DNA of 58,206 bases from SIG701 sp045577175 (GTDB lineage: Bacteria; Bacillota; Clostridia; Oscillospirales; CAG-272), in assembly GCA_045577175.1 (NCBI GenBank), contig JAZNHT010000024.1, positions 1-58,206 of the forward strand, given 5' to 3'. Of the stretch, positions 1 to 9,555 are shown in pieces; the stretch's first letter is position 1; each line of letters starts with the position of its first letter. A model generated the notes under the pieces. The model was given only the letters and a program-made list of their open reading frames with translations. It searched no databases and was not told the DNA's origin. Made by a program: the position numbers and the translations under genes.

Positions 1-54
1 TACAAAGAATCCTTCCTTTGGTATCCACATCTTTTTGAACAAAACAAACACCCG

Positions 55-97
55 GCGGGAGTGACCGTTTGGCCACTCCCCGCTGCAATTTTTTCTA
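55..97 (+). terminator. Rho-independent terminator of a gene left of the window
   Basis: GCGGGAGTG (55-63) pairs with CACTCCCCGC (74-83) with one bulged G, followed by six T at 89-94. It points right, so it closes a plus-strand gene outside the window. The rest of 1-250 holds no gene: only this terminator and the repeat at 152-224. Confidence 0.7.
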
Positions 98-151
98 TAA
101 CGCACAACCGCGGTTGGTGGGTGAGCAAGAACGCACTTACAGGTCACCCAA

Positions 152-224
152 AAGCCTCCCTTGTGTAAAGGGAGGTGGCACGGCGACTTCGACGGAGTCG
201 AATGTCGCCGTGACGGAGGGATTG
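152..224. repeat. Dispersed palindromic repeat, half-element copy 1
   Basis: Two consecutive hairpins (GCCTCCC/GGGAGG around 154-175, then a GGCGAC/GTCGCC stem) followed by GACGGAGGGATTG. The same layout recurs at 34484-34622 and 58017-58122, where a forward half is joined to an inverted half. Read on the minus strand, the first hairpin followed by TTTT lies just past the polA stop and may act as its terminator. Confidence 0.8.
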
Positions 225-250
225 CGATGCATACGGATTGGGATTTTTTA

Positions 251-2776
251 TCACTGCTTTGCTTCAAACCAGTTCTCGCCTGCGGATACCTCTGCGGTCA
301 GCGGAACTGTGAAGGATACCGCGCCCTCCATCTCGCGTCCGAGAATCTCCGCGGCTTTCTCTTGGTCGCGCTTTGCGACCTCCACGATCAGCTCGTCGTG
401 CACCTGCAAAATCAGCTTTGCGTCAATGCCGGCGTCACGGAGCGCGTTTCTCGTGCGGATCATGGCGATCTTGATAATATCCGCCGCCGTGCCCTGGATC
501 GGGCTGTTTTTCGCCACGCGCTCGCCGAACGCGCGGATGTTCTTGTTCTGCGAGGACAGCTCGGGGATGAACCGCTTGCGCGCGAACATCGTCGTCGTGT
601 AGCCGTCGCGCTTTGCCGCCTCTACCGTCTCGTCAAGATACCGCTCCACATCCGGATACGTGTCCAGATAACTGCGGATATACTCGCCTGCACGGGCGCG
701 GGAGATGCCGAGATCCTGCGAGAGGGAATACTCGCCGATGCCGTAGACGATGCCGAAATTGACCGCCTTCGCGCGGCTTCTCAGCTCGGGCGTTACCTCA
801 CCGATCGGCGTGCGGAACACCTGCGACGCGGTCGCGCGGTGGATGTCCTCGCCTGTGAGAAATGCGTGCTGCATCGTTTTGTCTCCCGACAGAACCGCGA
901 GCAACCGAAGCTCAATCTGCGAATAGTCCGCGTCAAGCAGGACGTGCTCCGTATCCGCGGCGGTGAAATAGCGGCGGAGCTCCCGACCGAGCTGACCGCG
1001 CACGGGAATGTTCTGCATATTCGGGTCATTCGAGGACAGCCGTCCCGTTGCGGTGCCCGTCTGATTGAATTGGGAGTGAATTTTTCCGTCCTCGCCCATC
1101 AGTGCGATCAGATTGTCGCCATACGTGCCGGTCAGCTTCACAAGCTGGCGGTAGTCAAGAATGTGCCCGATGATCGGATGGTACGGGCGGAGCTTTTCGA
1201 GCGTTTCCGCATCGGTGGAGTAGCCGCGCTGCGTCTTTTTGGACGGCGGCAGACCGAGCCGCTCAAACAAAACCTCGCCGAGCTGCTTCGGGGAATTGAT
1301 GTTGAACGGGGCACCTGCCTCCTCGTAGATCGTCTGCGCAAGCTCCTCTGCGGAGATTTGCAAAGCGGTGATGTATTCGTGCAGACCGTCCGCGTCGAGC
1401 GTAAAGCCTGCCTCCTCCATCTCCGCGAGGACTTCGGCAAGCGGAATCTCAATCTCGGTGAGCAGCGACATCATGCCGTGCTTTTCCAATTCCGCTTTCA
1501 GAATCGGGTACAGCCGTGCCGTTATGTGCGCCTCTGCTTCGGCGGTGTTCTCCGTAAGCTCACATCCGAGATACAGCGGTGCCACGCGCGAAAGCGGATA
1601 ATTGCCCTCGCCGGGGGCGAGGAGATAGGCGGCAAGCATCGTGTCAAATTTGCAGTGCGGTGTGATGCCGCGCGCGGTCAGAGCCGCGTACAGCTTTTTG
1701 TAATCGTGGCACACGACGGGGTGGGCGTCGAGAATCTCCTTTGCCACCTCTGTCGGGATGATGATGTGGGCATCTCCGCACACGGCGGCAACATCGCCGT
1801 TATCCGTGAGCGCACAGACGATCGGCTCACCTGCGGTGAGTGCGCCTGCTTCGGAAAGCGGTACGAACGTCGGGATTTCCTCCGCGGTATTCTGTGCGGG
1901 GGCGGCGGGCTCCTCATCCGTGAGCGAGAAGCGCGATTTGAGCGCGGTAAATTCCAGCTCCGTGAACAGTTCGTTCAGCTTCGCGCGGTCGGGGGCGCAG
2001 TCCGTGCAGATGAGGCACGTCTCCATCGGCACCTCTCGGAAAATATCGGCAAGACGGCGCGACAGGTGCGCGCTTTCCTCGCCCGTTTTGAGCTTTTCAT
2101 AAACGGATTTCGTAAGTCCCAGCCCGTCAAGATTTTCGTAAACCGCCGTGAGCGAGCCTGCCTGTCCGATCAGCTTGAGGGCGGTCTTTTCACCGATACC
2201 GGGCACGCCGGGGATGTTGTCCGACGTATCGCCCATCAACGCCTTCACGTCCACAAACTGCGTGGGCGTGATGCCGTATTCCGCAAAAAACACGTCGGGC
2301 GTGTACAGAATGTCTTCCTTTGTTTTGATGAGGACTACGGTCGTTTTCGGTGAGACAAGCTGGAGAGAATCGCGGTCGCCCGTCAGGATGAACGTGTGCA
2401 TGTCCCCTGAAGCCTCTGCCATCGCGGATGCCGTGCCGAGAATGTCGTCCGCCTCGTATCCGTCCATGGAAACGACACAGCAGCCCATTGCCGCCGCGAC
2501 CTCCTTGGCGTACGGGAGCTGCATCGCAAGCTCCTCCGGCATCCCCTTGCGCGTCGCTTTGTAGCCGTCGTACATCTTGTGGCGGAAGGTCGGTGCCTTG
2601 CGGTCAAACGCGCACAGAATACGGTCGGGCGCAAGCGCGTCGATGTGCTTTTTGAGAATCGTGATAAAGCCGTAGACGGCGTTGGTGGGGAGCCCCGTTT
2701 TCGTTGTGAGCGGGCGGATGCCGTAAAAGGCGCGGTTTAAGATACTGTTGCCGTCGATGACAAGAAGCGTTTTCAT
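251..2776 (-). CDS. polA: DNA polymerase I
   Basis: Family A DNA polymerase of 841 residues that removes RNA primers and fills gaps in replication and repair. The N-terminal 285 residues are the 5' nuclease (MKTLLVIDGNSILNRAFYG, Asp clusters such as GYEADD and GDTSDNIPG). The polymerase domain carries motif A DYSQIELR (Asp617), motif B with SRAKAVNFGIVYG (about 667-679) and motif C QVHDE (Asp794). The middle 3'-5' exonuclease-like domain lacks the usual DxE metal pair (VCALTDNGD stands where FDTETTG is expected), so proofreading is probably absent, as in many Bacillota. ATG start is preceded by GGGAG. It is a single gene transcribed away from its right neighbour. Confidence 0.97.
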   Translation of the reverse strand: MKTLLVIDGNSILNRAFYGIRPLTTKTGLPTNAVYGFITILKKHIDALAPDRILCAFDRKAPTFRHKMYDGYKATRKGMPEELAMQLPYAKEVAAAMGCCVVSMDGYEADDILGTASAMAEASGDMHTFILTGDRDSLQLVSPKTTVVLIKTKEDILYTPDVFFAEYGITPTQFVDVKALMGDTSDNIPGVPGIGEKTALKLIGQAGSLTAVYENLDGLGLTKSVYEKLKTGEESAHLSRRLADIFREVPMETCLICTDCAPDRAKLNELFTELEFTALKSRFSLTDEEPAAPAQNTAEEIPTFVPLSEAGALTAGEPIVCALTDNGDVAAVCGDAHIIIPTEVAKEILDAHPVVCHDYKKLYAALTARGITPHCKFDTMLAAYLLAPGEGNYPLSRVAPLYLGCELTENTAEAEAHITARLYPILKAELEKHGMMSLLTEIEIPLAEVLAEMEEAGFTLDADGLHEYITALQISAEELAQTIYEEAGAPFNINSPKQLGEVLFERLGLPPSKKTQRGYSTDAETLEKLRPYHPIIGHILDYRQLVKLTGTYGDNLIALMGEDGKIHSQFNQTGTATGRLSSNDPNMQNIPVRGQLGRELRRYFTAADTEHVLLDADYSQIELRLLAVLSGDKTMQHAFLTGEDIHRATASQVFRTPIGEVTPELRSRAKAVNFGIVYGIGEYSLSQDLGISRARAGEYIRSYLDTYPDVERYLDETVEAAKRDGYTTTMFARKRFIPELSSQNKNIRAFGERVAKNSPIQGTAADIIKIAMIRTRNALRDAGIDAKLILQVHDELIVEVAKRDQEKAAEILGREMEGAVSFTVPLTAEVSAGENWFEAKQ

Positions 2777-2811
2777 AAAAATCTCCCGGTTTCCGTACAG
2801 TTTATATCCTT

Positions 2812-2820
2812 ATTATATCA
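2812..2820 (-). promoter_or_regulatory. Extended -10 promoter of polA
   Basis: Minus strand reads TGATATAAT, a perfect -10 with a TGn extension, 36 bp upstream of the polA start. No convincing -35 lies 17 bp further up. Confidence 0.5.
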
Positions 2821-2871
2821 CAAATTGTGCCGTTGGGGAAGCGTTCGGGTAAAAAATTCACAAATCCCCCC

Positions 2872-2900
2872 TTGCGTACGGGCAAATGCCGCTGTATAAT
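2872..2900 (+). promoter_or_regulatory. Sigma-A-type promoter for the lipoprotein / ABC operon
   Basis: TTGCGT (2872-2877), 17-bp spacer, perfect TATAAT (2895-2900), 36 bp before the lipoprotein ATG. The -35 is weak. Confidence 0.5.
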
Positions 2901-2936
2901 AATGGTATACTGCCCTTTTGTTTGCGGAGGATTGGA

Positions 2937-3368
2937 ATGAAACGGTTCGCACTGCTTTTGGTTTGCCTGCTTGTGACGGCATCTCTCGCCGGCTGTGTAT
3001 CGCTCAGAACATACACACTTGATGAGGTTCTGCCGCAACCTGTGGATGAGACAACGCTTTTGTCACTCATCGATTCCGTCACCGTTTCCCGTGCCTCGGA
3101 CGGGGCGGAAATCACCCTTACGGGGACGGACGTGGAGCTTTTCATGCTCACGTTTGACGGGATTCCCTGTATGCGCAGAAAATCCTCGGGTACTCTTGCC
3201 GATTACACAATCACGTTTTCGATGACGGACAAAGCGGATACGCGTCCGCCTTTGTACATTGTGGTCGGCACGGGCGAGTATACCCCGTATTTTCTCTTCG
3301 GCGAGTATGAGTATGAGCCGGTCAACATGCGCTTTGACATGACGTATATTGACAGCCTGTTCGGATGA
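2937..3368 (+). CDS. Small lipoprotein of unknown function
   Basis: 143 residues. The N-terminus MKRFALLLVCLLVTASLAGC is a lipoprotein signal with an LAGC lipobox, so the mature protein should be anchored outside the membrane at Cys20. I do not recognise the remaining 120 residues: they are beta-rich and acidic (IDSVTVSRASDGAEITLTG, then VELFMLTFDGI). The ATG is chosen because GGAGG sits 6 nt upstream; longer frames to the left have no ribosome site. It is the first gene of a short run with the FtsX-type permease and ATPase 40 nt downstream, so it may be an accessory or sensor lipoprotein of that transporter. That role is inferred from position only. Confidence 0.8.
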   Translation: MKRFALLLVCLLVTASLAGCVSLRTYTLDEVLPQPVDETTLLSLIDSVTVSRASDGAEITLTGTDVELFMLTFDGIPCMRRKSSGTLADYTITFSMTDKADTRPPLYIVVGTGEYTPYFLFGEYEYEPVNMRFDMTYIDSLFG

Positions 3369-3408
3369 ACGACGATACATTTTTCGGATCGGAAACAAGG
3401 AGAGAGCT

Positions 3409-5670
3409 TTGGAAAAACTGTTTGAATATCTGACGCGCAGTGTGAAGATCGCGGTCAAAAGCGTATTTTTCAATTTTAAGCAATATGCCTGCTTTTTTGT
3501 CGCTTTGTTTATTATCCAGTCCTTTTACGGGCTGATGTCCGTGTCCTATGCGAACAACAACGACGTCGAATATCAGCACGTCATGGCGGAGTATGATTAT
3601 CACATGGTGCTCAGGGATTTGAACGAGGATCAGGCAAACTACATATTCAACGATTCGGGTGCCGTGTTCAAAAACGATCTGATTTTCAAAATCGTCCGTT
3701 ATGAGGAAAACCTCAACTACATGACGGCGGAGAAGCGCTTTGATTTCTTCCTCTTTTTTCTGAAGGATAAGGACGTGAGCGAGGCGCGCTTCCGCGAAAA
3801 TTATATTCCCGATCTGAAATCGCTCGGTAAGTCGGGCGAGGCGTTCATGATCTCCGTGACGCCGCTTCTCCATTTCGAGGAGAATACGGCGAAAAATCTC
3901 GTGACGTTCATTTTTATCACGCTTGTGCTGCTCGCCGTGTCGATTTTTCTGCTTACGGCACTGTACAATATCCGCGTCAATCAGTACAAATTCACCTACG
4001 GTGTATATATGACGTTCGGGGCGGATTTCAAAAAGCTGTTCGGAACGGCGTTCTGGGAATTGTTCGTGATCTCCTTTGTCACGCTGATTCCGTCTGTTTT
4101 GTTCTCCACGCTTGCCGTGTATCTCATCTACCTGCCGTCCGGATTTCCGTTTAGATTCTCGTGGCTTGTCATCTTGGGCGTGCTTCTGTTCGGCACGGTC
4201 GTCGTGCTTGCCTCCGTCTGGATGCCGATGCGGCTTATGTCCATCCGTCAGCCGATGACGCTGATCGTCACGGAGGATAACTCCAACCTCGTCACCTCGC
4301 CGCGCCGCTCTGTCAATCTGCTCGGCAAAAAATTCCCGACACAGTACGAGTTTTACTCCATCTGGCGCTTCCGCAAGTACAGTGCCCAGCTTCTTACGAC
4401 GGCGATTGTGTTCTGCGCGCTTTTCATCTGCGGTCTGTACCTGTCCGAGATTTACGACACGGGACTGCACTATCCGCGTCCGCAGTTTACGGTCGATATT
4501 TCCAAAACGGAGTTCACCTACGGTGACGAAATGAGTGAGGAGCTTTACGCCATCGACGGCATCACCGAGGTGCGCGCGATGAACAACAGCATCGAGGCGA
4601 TCGAGATCGGCTCGCATATGCTGACGCACGTCGATAACGTCATGCCGTTTAAAAATCTCGTCGTCTATGAAAGTGAACGCTATCCCGTCGAATACCAGCG
4701 CGTGACAAACGAGGTCGTTTACTACGGTCTGATCGAGGAGCAGCTCCGAACGCTTGAGAAATACAAGTACACGGGCGACTTGAACTGCATCTATACCACA
4801 CCCGGTACGGTCATCATCGGTGACTCGATTTCCAATATCAAGACGTACAAATTTGAGGTCGGCGATACGATCCGGATCGGTGTCAAAACGGGACAGATTC
4901 AAGCAGTCGATTCCAACCTCTCCGGGCGCAATCTTCTGAAGGAGCAGATTCTCAATTTCAAGCACGAATACTACACGTTCACCATCGGTGCGATCATTGA
5001 AAACATCCCCTCCGGCAGTATGCCGATCTTCTTCAATACGGACGATTACAAAATCGTCTCCGGCGGAATGCGGGCGGACGCAACGACTCTGGAAATCCAC
5101 GTCGATCAGTCGCTGTCGAGCGAGGATACGGCGCGGATTGAAGCGGAGCTTCGGGAGTGGGGACGCCTGTACGGTGAGACGCATATCTCCAACACGCACC
5201 GGCTCAGTCTGGATACGATTGAGTCCGATAAGCATTACACCGAGCTCTACATCTGTATCGCTCTTCTGATTCTGTGCATCTCGCCGCTTGTGTGGTTCTT
5301 TACGCAGACGTTGTACTATTTCAAGCGGGAGAAGGAATTTAATATTCTGCAGTCGCTCGGCGCATCCGTGCGCGAGATACGGCAGATTTATCTGCAGGGC
5401 GGCAGCGTGATGGCGGTTCTCTCGCTCATCGTGGCGATCGCACTCAGCTATCTCAGCAGCTACGGTCTGTTCTACGTGTTCAACGTCCTTATGCCGTATT
5501 TTGAAAAGGAATACGTCAGGTACGAATTTTATATGCCGTGGTACGCGATTCTCACGAGTATCGTCATGTCTGTCGGCTGCGGATTTTTCTCCGCCTATCT
5601 GCCGTTCCGTTCGTATATCAAATCGAGATATACACTGGAAAACGGCGGTGCCGGTGACGGTGAGGAATAA
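3409..5670 (+). CDS. FtsX-family ABC transporter permease
   Basis: Membrane half of a MacB/LolCE/Bce-type ABC system that works mechanically on extracytoplasmic substrates. The 753 residues hold about eight membrane segments in two FtsX-like sets (TM1 near 28-46, three near 170-285, one near 330-355, three near 610-745). Large external domains follow TM1 and TM5, the second about 230 residues. TTG start at 3409 is preferred because AAGGAG lies 6 nt upstream; a longer TTG frame would overlap the lipoprotein gene. The matching ATPase starts 16 nt downstream. The fairly large second loop recalls antimicrobial-peptide detoxification pumps, but no two-component partner is adjacent, so the substrate is unknown. 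Confidence 0.88.
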   Translation: MEKLFEYLTRSVKIAVKSVFFNFKQYACFFVALFIIQSFYGLMSVSYANNNDVEYQHVMAEYDYHMVLRDLNEDQANYIFNDSGAVFKNDLIFKIVRYEENLNYMTAEKRFDFFLFFLKDKDVSEARFRENYIPDLKSLGKSGEAFMISVTPLLHFEENTAKNLVTFIFITLVLLAVSIFLLTALYNIRVNQYKFTYGVYMTFGADFKKLFGTAFWELFVISFVTLIPSVLFSTLAVYLIYLPSGFPFRFSWLVILGVLLFGTVVVLASVWMPMRLMSIRQPMTLIVTEDNSNLVTSPRRSVNLLGKKFPTQYEFYSIWRFRKYSAQLLTTAIVFCALFICGLYLSEIYDTGLHYPRPQFTVDISKTEFTYGDEMSEELYAIDGITEVRAMNNSIEAIEIGSHMLTHVDNVMPFKNLVVYESERYPVEYQRVTNEVVYYGLIEEQLRTLEKYKYTGDLNCIYTTPGTVIIGDSISNIKTYKFEVGDTIRIGVKTGQIQAVDSNLSGRNLLKEQILNFKHEYYTFTIGAIIENIPSGSMPIFFNTDDYKIVSGGMRADATTLEIHVDQSLSSEDTARIEAELREWGRLYGETHISNTHRLSLDTIESDKHYTELYICIALLILCISPLVWFFTQTLYYFKREKEFNILQSLGASVREIRQIYLQGGSVMAVLSLIVAIALSYLSSYGLFYVFNVLMPYFEKEYVRYEFYMPWYAILTSIVMSVGCGFFSAYLPFRSYIKSRYTLENGGAGDGEE

Positions 5671-5686
5671 GAAAGGATAGATAATT

Positions 5687-6409
5687 ATGGCTGAATATAT
5701 GCTTCAGACGGAAAGCGTCATCAAACAGTATAAGCAGTACGATACGGTCGTAACCGCCGTCAACCGCGCGTCGATCAAGGTCGAGCCGGGCGAGTTTGTG
5801 GCTATCATCGGTACGTCGGGATCGGGTAAAAGTACGTTTCTGCACATCTGTGCGGGGCTTCTGAACGCCGATGCAGGCCGCGTCAAAATCCGCGGCGAGG
5901 ACATCACGAAAATGTCCGCCGACGAACTGGCACGCTTCCGCGGCATCAACATGGGATTCGTTTTTCAGAGACACAATCTGATTCCGCAGTTCACGGCACT
6001 TGAGAATATTCTGATCCCCACCGTCATGTGCAACAAGCCTGATATGAGCTATCAGGAGAATCTCAGAAAGTTGGTCGAGACCTTGCAGCTCGGGGAAAGA
6101 CTGCACCATTTGCCGAGCGAGCTGTCGGGCGGTCAGCAGCAGAGAGTTGCCATCGCCCGTGCGCTTATCAATTTGCCGGATATTGTCTTTGCGGACGAGC
6201 CGACGGGAAATCTTGACCGCGCCAACGCGGATGAGGTTCTGAAGCTCCTTCTTGAAACCAAAAACGTGCTCGGACAGACGCTTGTGATGGTTACGCACGA
6301 CTTGTCCATCGCCGATCATGCCGACCGCATTTTTCGGATGGATAACGGTGAACTCAAGCTCCACCGTGACTATCAGACGGGCAATAAACGGACGGAAGGG
6401 ATGTACTGA
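5687..6409 (+). CDS. ABC transporter ATP-binding protein, LolD/MacB type
   Basis: 240-residue ATPase that powers the preceding FtsX permease at the inner membrane face. Walker A is GTSGSGKST (42-50), the signature is LSGGQQQR (146-153) and Walker B is IVFADEP (166-172), followed by TGNLD and an H-loop VTHD. The TGNLD after Walker B and overall length fit the LolD/MacB/BceA branch. It begins 16 nt after the permease stop with GAAAGG as ribosome site, and a weak terminator follows at 6421. Confidence 0.93.
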   Translation: MAEYMLQTESVIKQYKQYDTVVTAVNRASIKVEPGEFVAIIGTSGSGKSTFLHICAGLLNADAGRVKIRGEDITKMSADELARFRGINMGFVFQRHNLIPQFTALENILIPTVMCNKPDMSYQENLRKLVETLQLGERLHHLPSELSGGQQQRVAIARALINLPDIVFADEPTGNLDRANADEVLKLLLETKNVLGQTLVMVTHDLSIADHADRIFRMDNGELKLHRDYQTGNKRTEGMY

Positions 6410-6420
6410 GGGCGTCTCTC

Positions 6421-6454
6421 ACGGCAAATTGTTTGCAAAATGCCCGTTTTGTCC
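6421..6454 (+). terminator. Weak terminator after the ABC operon
   Basis: ACGGCA pairs with TGCCCGT with a bulged G around a loop that holds a small GCAAA/TTTGC hairpin, then TTTT. It is the only candidate stop for the 2937-6409 transcript. Confidence 0.4.
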
Positions 6455-6494
6455 ACATAAAACTGTGAAAAAATGAAAAAATGAAGAAAATCTA

Positions 6495-6523
6495 TTGATT
6501 TTGTGCGGAAAATTTGATATACT
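6495..6523 (+). promoter_or_regulatory. Sigma-A-type promoter of ptsH
   Basis: TTGATT (6495-6500), 17-bp spacer, TATACT (6518-6523) with a TGA extension immediately before the -10. Confidence 0.7.
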
Positions 6524-6598
6524 GTAAGTAGTTATCGGAATTTGCCCGCCTACAGCGCACAGATTCCTACGAATATTTGCACCCAAGGAGCATACAAT

Positions 6599-6862
6599 AT
6601 GATTTCTCGCGATGTGACTATAAAGAACAGTGTCGGACTCCATGCAAGACCGGCTACGTTCTTCATTCAGAAGGCAAATTCTTTCCGCAGTTCCATTTGG
6701 GTGGAGCGTGAGGACAGACGCGTGAACGCGAAGAGCCTTCTCGGTGTCCTTTCTCTCGGCATCGTCAAGGGAATGACGATTACGCTGATTGCGGACGGCA
6801 ACGATGAAAACGAGGCACTCGACGGTCTCGCAGAGCTCATCGATACCGGATTCAACGACTGA
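6599..6862 (+). CDS. ptsH: Phosphocarrier protein HPr
   Basis: 87-residue HPr that passes phosphate from enzyme I to sugar-specific enzyme IIA. The active-site histidine is His15 in GLHARPAT. The regulatory serine of Gram-positive HPr is present as Ser46 in NAKSLLGVLSLG, so control by HPr kinase and CcpA is possible. A Crh paralogue would lack His15. The ATG is supported by AAGGAG 8 nt upstream; upstream in-frame codons have no ribosome site. Unlike typical pts operons, no enzyme I gene follows: the gene has its own promoter and a strong terminator and stands alone. Confidence 0.95.
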   Translation: MISRDVTIKNSVGLHARPATFFIQKANSFRSSIWVEREDRRVNAKSLLGVLSLGIVKGMTITLIADGNDENEALDGLAELIDTGFND

Positions 6863-6942
6863 TCGCACCGCGTTCGGTGGGATACCTGTAAGGAATAATC
6901 TGCCGGGTCTTTGGCTCGGCATTATGCCTTTATGCCAATCGC

Positions 6943-6976
6943 GGCGAAAAGCGGAGAATGCTTTTCGCCTCTTTTC
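6943..6976 (+). terminator. Terminator of ptsH
   Basis: Perfect 10-bp stem GGCGAAAAGC/GCTTTTCGCC with a 7-nt loop, then TCTTTTC. It ends only 28 nt before the uvrC start. Confidence 0.8.
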
Positions 6977-7004
6977 ATTTCCGAAAGCGACGGGAGGGGT
7001 TGTT

Positions 7005-8897
7005 TTGTCATATACGGACGGTATGACGCGGGATGAGATTCTCTCCCATCTCCGTGCAAAATCGGCGGCCTTGCCGCGCACACCCGGCGTGTATATCATG
7101 CGTGGCAGCGGCGGAAAGGTCATTTACGTCGGCAAATCCCGCTCGCTCAGAGATCGCGTGTCGCAGTATTTCCACGGCGCGCACGATATAAAAACCTCGC
7201 GGATGGCGGGGAATGTTTCGGATTTTGATTTCATCACGTGCGATACGGAGATGGAAGCACTTGCGCTGGAAAATCAGCTCATCAAGCAGTACAATCCGAA
7301 GTATAATATCAAGCTGAAGGACGCAAAATCGTATCCGTATATCCGCCTCAGCACGGGGGAGGCGTATCCGAGACTGTCCATGACGCGCAAGCGCGAGGAC
7401 GACCGCGCTATGTATTTCGGACCGTATTCGGGTGTGTCTACGGTCTTTTCCGTGATCCGCACGCTGGAGAGAACGCTCGGTCTGCCGTCGTGCAAAAGGG
7501 TCTTTCCGCGCGATATTGGAAAAGAACGTCCGTGCGTATACCGCCAGATGGGGCGGTGCGTCGGCGTGTGCGCCGGGGACGTCAGCGAGGAGGAATACGC
7601 CGAGATCATAAAATGCGCGGTGCAGATTCTGCGCGGCGGAACGAGACAGGCACTTGCCGATCTGACGGCACGCATGGAGACGTGCGCGGAGGAGCTTCGC
7701 TTTGAGGAGGCGGCACGGTGCCGCGATTCGATCACGGCGCTGAAGCGGCTCGGCGAGACGCAGAAGGCTGTCGGTGCGCCGGATTATGAGTGTGACGTGA
7801 TTGCGCTTTCTCCGTCGGAGACGGGAGATGCCGCCGCCGTCTTTTATGTCCGTGGCGGATATATCGCAGACAGCGAGCATTTCCGCTTCTCTCCCGAGGA
7901 GATCACCGCGGCGGAGACGGAAGCGAACGCGCTCCTCGCGGACGATTCGCCTATGAGCGCGTTCATTATCGGACTGTACAACAGCCGTGAATATATCCCC
8001 GGGGAGATTCTGCTTTCGTTTGATCTGCCGCCGCATGAGTACGACATTGTGTCGGGCTATCTCAGCGGAAAGGCGGGGCGGCGCGTCACCGTGCGTACAC
8101 CGCAGAGGGGGGATGCACGCAAGCTCTGCCTCATGGCACAGCGCGATGCCGCCGAGCACGGCGAGAATCAGGCGAAACGGGAAGAGAAGGACACGGGTAT
8201 GCTCGTGCGGCTGGCTTCTCTTTTGCAGCTTGAGACGGTGCCCGAGCGTATCGAAGCGTACGATATTTCCAACCTTGGAAGCGAACACATCACCGCAGGC
8301 ATGGTTGTCGCCGTGAACGGAAGGATGAAAAAAAGCGAGTACCGCCTCTTCCGTATCCGATCCGTGGAGGGCGCGCCGGACGATTACGCATCCATGCGTG
8401 AGGCGATCCGCCGACGGATGGCACATCTTACCGATGCGGACGGCGCGTATGCCGTGCGCCCCGATCTGATTTTGCTTGACGGCGGAGAGACGCACGTCGC
8501 CGCAGTGCGCGAGGTTCTCAGGGAGATGGGGATTGGAATCCCCGTGTTCGGCATGGTCAAGGATGAGCATCACAAGACGCGCACGCTGGTCGGCGAGGGC
8601 GAGGAGATCAACGTTGCCCGCGACAATGCCGTGTTTCGATTTCTCTATACTTTGCAGGAGGAGGTCCACCGCTTTACCGTATCGCGCATGACGGCGGCAA
8701 AGCGCAAAACGATGCGCACCTCCTCACTTGAAAAAGTGAAGGGGATCGGCCCTGCCAAGGCGAAGGCGCTCCTCTCCCATTTCGGTACGGTGACCGCTAT
8801 GCGCGAAGCATCCCCTGCCGATATAGCCGCCGTGCACGGCTTGTCCGAGGCTGACGGCGCGAATGTTTACAAATTTCTGCATCCCGATGAAACGTAG
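7005..8897 (+). CDS. uvrC: UvrABC system protein C
   Basis: Nucleotide-excision repair endonuclease that cuts both sides of a lesion bound by UvrB. The 630 residues contain the GIY-YIG 3'-incision nuclease at the N-terminus (TPGVYIM ... VIYVGKS), a UVR helix pair near 200-235 for UvrB contact, the RNase H-like 5'-incision domain (IEAYDISNLG onward) and a C-terminal helix-hairpin-helix (KGIGPAKAKALL). TTG at 7005 is chosen because GGGAGGGG is 5-7 nt upstream; the first in-frame ATG (7023) has no ribosome site. No promoter is evident between the ptsH terminator and this start, so some read-through is likely. rsmD follows after 12 nt. Confidence 0.95.
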   Translation: MSYTDGMTRDEILSHLRAKSAALPRTPGVYIMRGSGGKVIYVGKSRSLRDRVSQYFHGAHDIKTSRMAGNVSDFDFITCDTEMEALALENQLIKQYNPKYNIKLKDAKSYPYIRLSTGEAYPRLSMTRKREDDRAMYFGPYSGVSTVFSVIRTLERTLGLPSCKRVFPRDIGKERPCVYRQMGRCVGVCAGDVSEEEYAEIIKCAVQILRGGTRQALADLTARMETCAEELRFEEAARCRDSITALKRLGETQKAVGAPDYECDVIALSPSETGDAAAVFYVRGGYIADSEHFRFSPEEITAAETEANALLADDSPMSAFIIGLYNSREYIPGEILLSFDLPPHEYDIVSGYLSGKAGRRVTVRTPQRGDARKLCLMAQRDAAEHGENQAKREEKDTGMLVRLASLLQLETVPERIEAYDISNLGSEHITAGMVVAVNGRMKKSEYRLFRIRSVEGAPDDYASMREAIRRRMAHLTDADGAYAVRPDLILLDGGETHVAAVREVLREMGIGIPVFGMVKDEHHKTRTLVGEGEEINVARDNAVFRFLYTLQEEVHRFTVSRMTAAKRKTMRTSSLEKVKGIGPAKAKALLSHFGTVTAMREASPADIAAVHGLSEADGANVYKFLHPDET

Positions 8898-8909
8898 GAG
8901 GATACCGAT

Positions 8910-9554
8910 ATGATGCGAATTATCACAGGTACCGCACGCGGTACAAAACTGATTGCCCCCGAGGGCGAGAATACCAGACCCACATCCGAAAGAGTAAAGG
9001 AAGCGATTTTCTCCATGCTCCAGTTTGAGCTGGAGGGACGCGCCGTGCTCGATCTGTTTGCCGGATCGGGACAGATGGCACTGGAGGCGCTCAGCCGCGG
9101 TGCGGCTCGCGCTACAATGATCGATGCCTCCCGTGAGGCGAATGCGGTCATGATCGAAAACGCGAAAAAGACGCATTTGTTTGACCGCTGCCGTATCTCG
9201 TGCGCGGATTGGACGGCGTTTGTCCGCGGCGCACAGGGACGGGAGACGTACAATATCGTCTTTCTTGATCCGCCGTATGCGGAGGGAATTTTGTCCGACG
9301 TGCTTGCGAAACTTTCCGATGCCGGCGTTCTTGCGCCCGGTGCGGCGATCGTCTGCGAGACGGATGATGACGGAAACGCACGCCTCACACGCCGCCGCAT
9401 GACAAAGGCGGAGATCAACGATGCCGAGCTTGCGTATGTGATGCAGGATGTGTTCGGCGGAGATGAGTCTCTCGCCGCACGGTTCACCGTGGAGCGCACC
9501 ACGTCCTACGGACGCACCCGTATCACGCTGCTTCGCCCGACGGAGGAGGCGTAA
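8910..9554 (+). CDS. rsmD: 16S rRNA (guanine966-N2)-methyltransferase
   Basis: 214-residue SAM-dependent enzyme that methylates G966 in the small-subunit P-site region. The SAM-binding motif is VLDLFAGSG and the catalytic motif IVFLDPPY, both typical of RsmD; the N-terminus MRIITGTARG and NTRPTSERVKEAIF are the family signature. AGGAGG overlaps the uvrC stop and sits 8 nt before the ATG. coaD starts 1 nt after its stop, the usual rsmD-coaD pairing. Confidence 0.95.
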   Translation: MMRIITGTARGTKLIAPEGENTRPTSERVKEAIFSMLQFELEGRAVLDLFAGSGQMALEALSRGAARATMIDASREANAVMIENAKKTHLFDRCRISCADWTAFVRGAQGRETYNIVFLDPPYAEGILSDVLAKLSDAGVLAPGAAIVCETDDDGNARLTRRRMTKAEINDAELAYVMQDVFGGDESLAARFTVERTTSYGRTRITLLRPTEEA

Positions 9555-9555
9555 G

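Noticed and set aside
161..2353. 730-codon open frame opposite polA
   Set aside because: Arg/Leu/His-rich translation with no domain, no ribosome site and full overlap with the clear DNA polymerase I gene. It is a codon-usage shadow.
3322..5235. 637-codon minus-strand frame over the FtsX permease
   Set aside because: Low-complexity Arg/Asp/His-rich product without a recognisable motif. The plus-strand permease has helices, a ribosome site and an ATPase partner.
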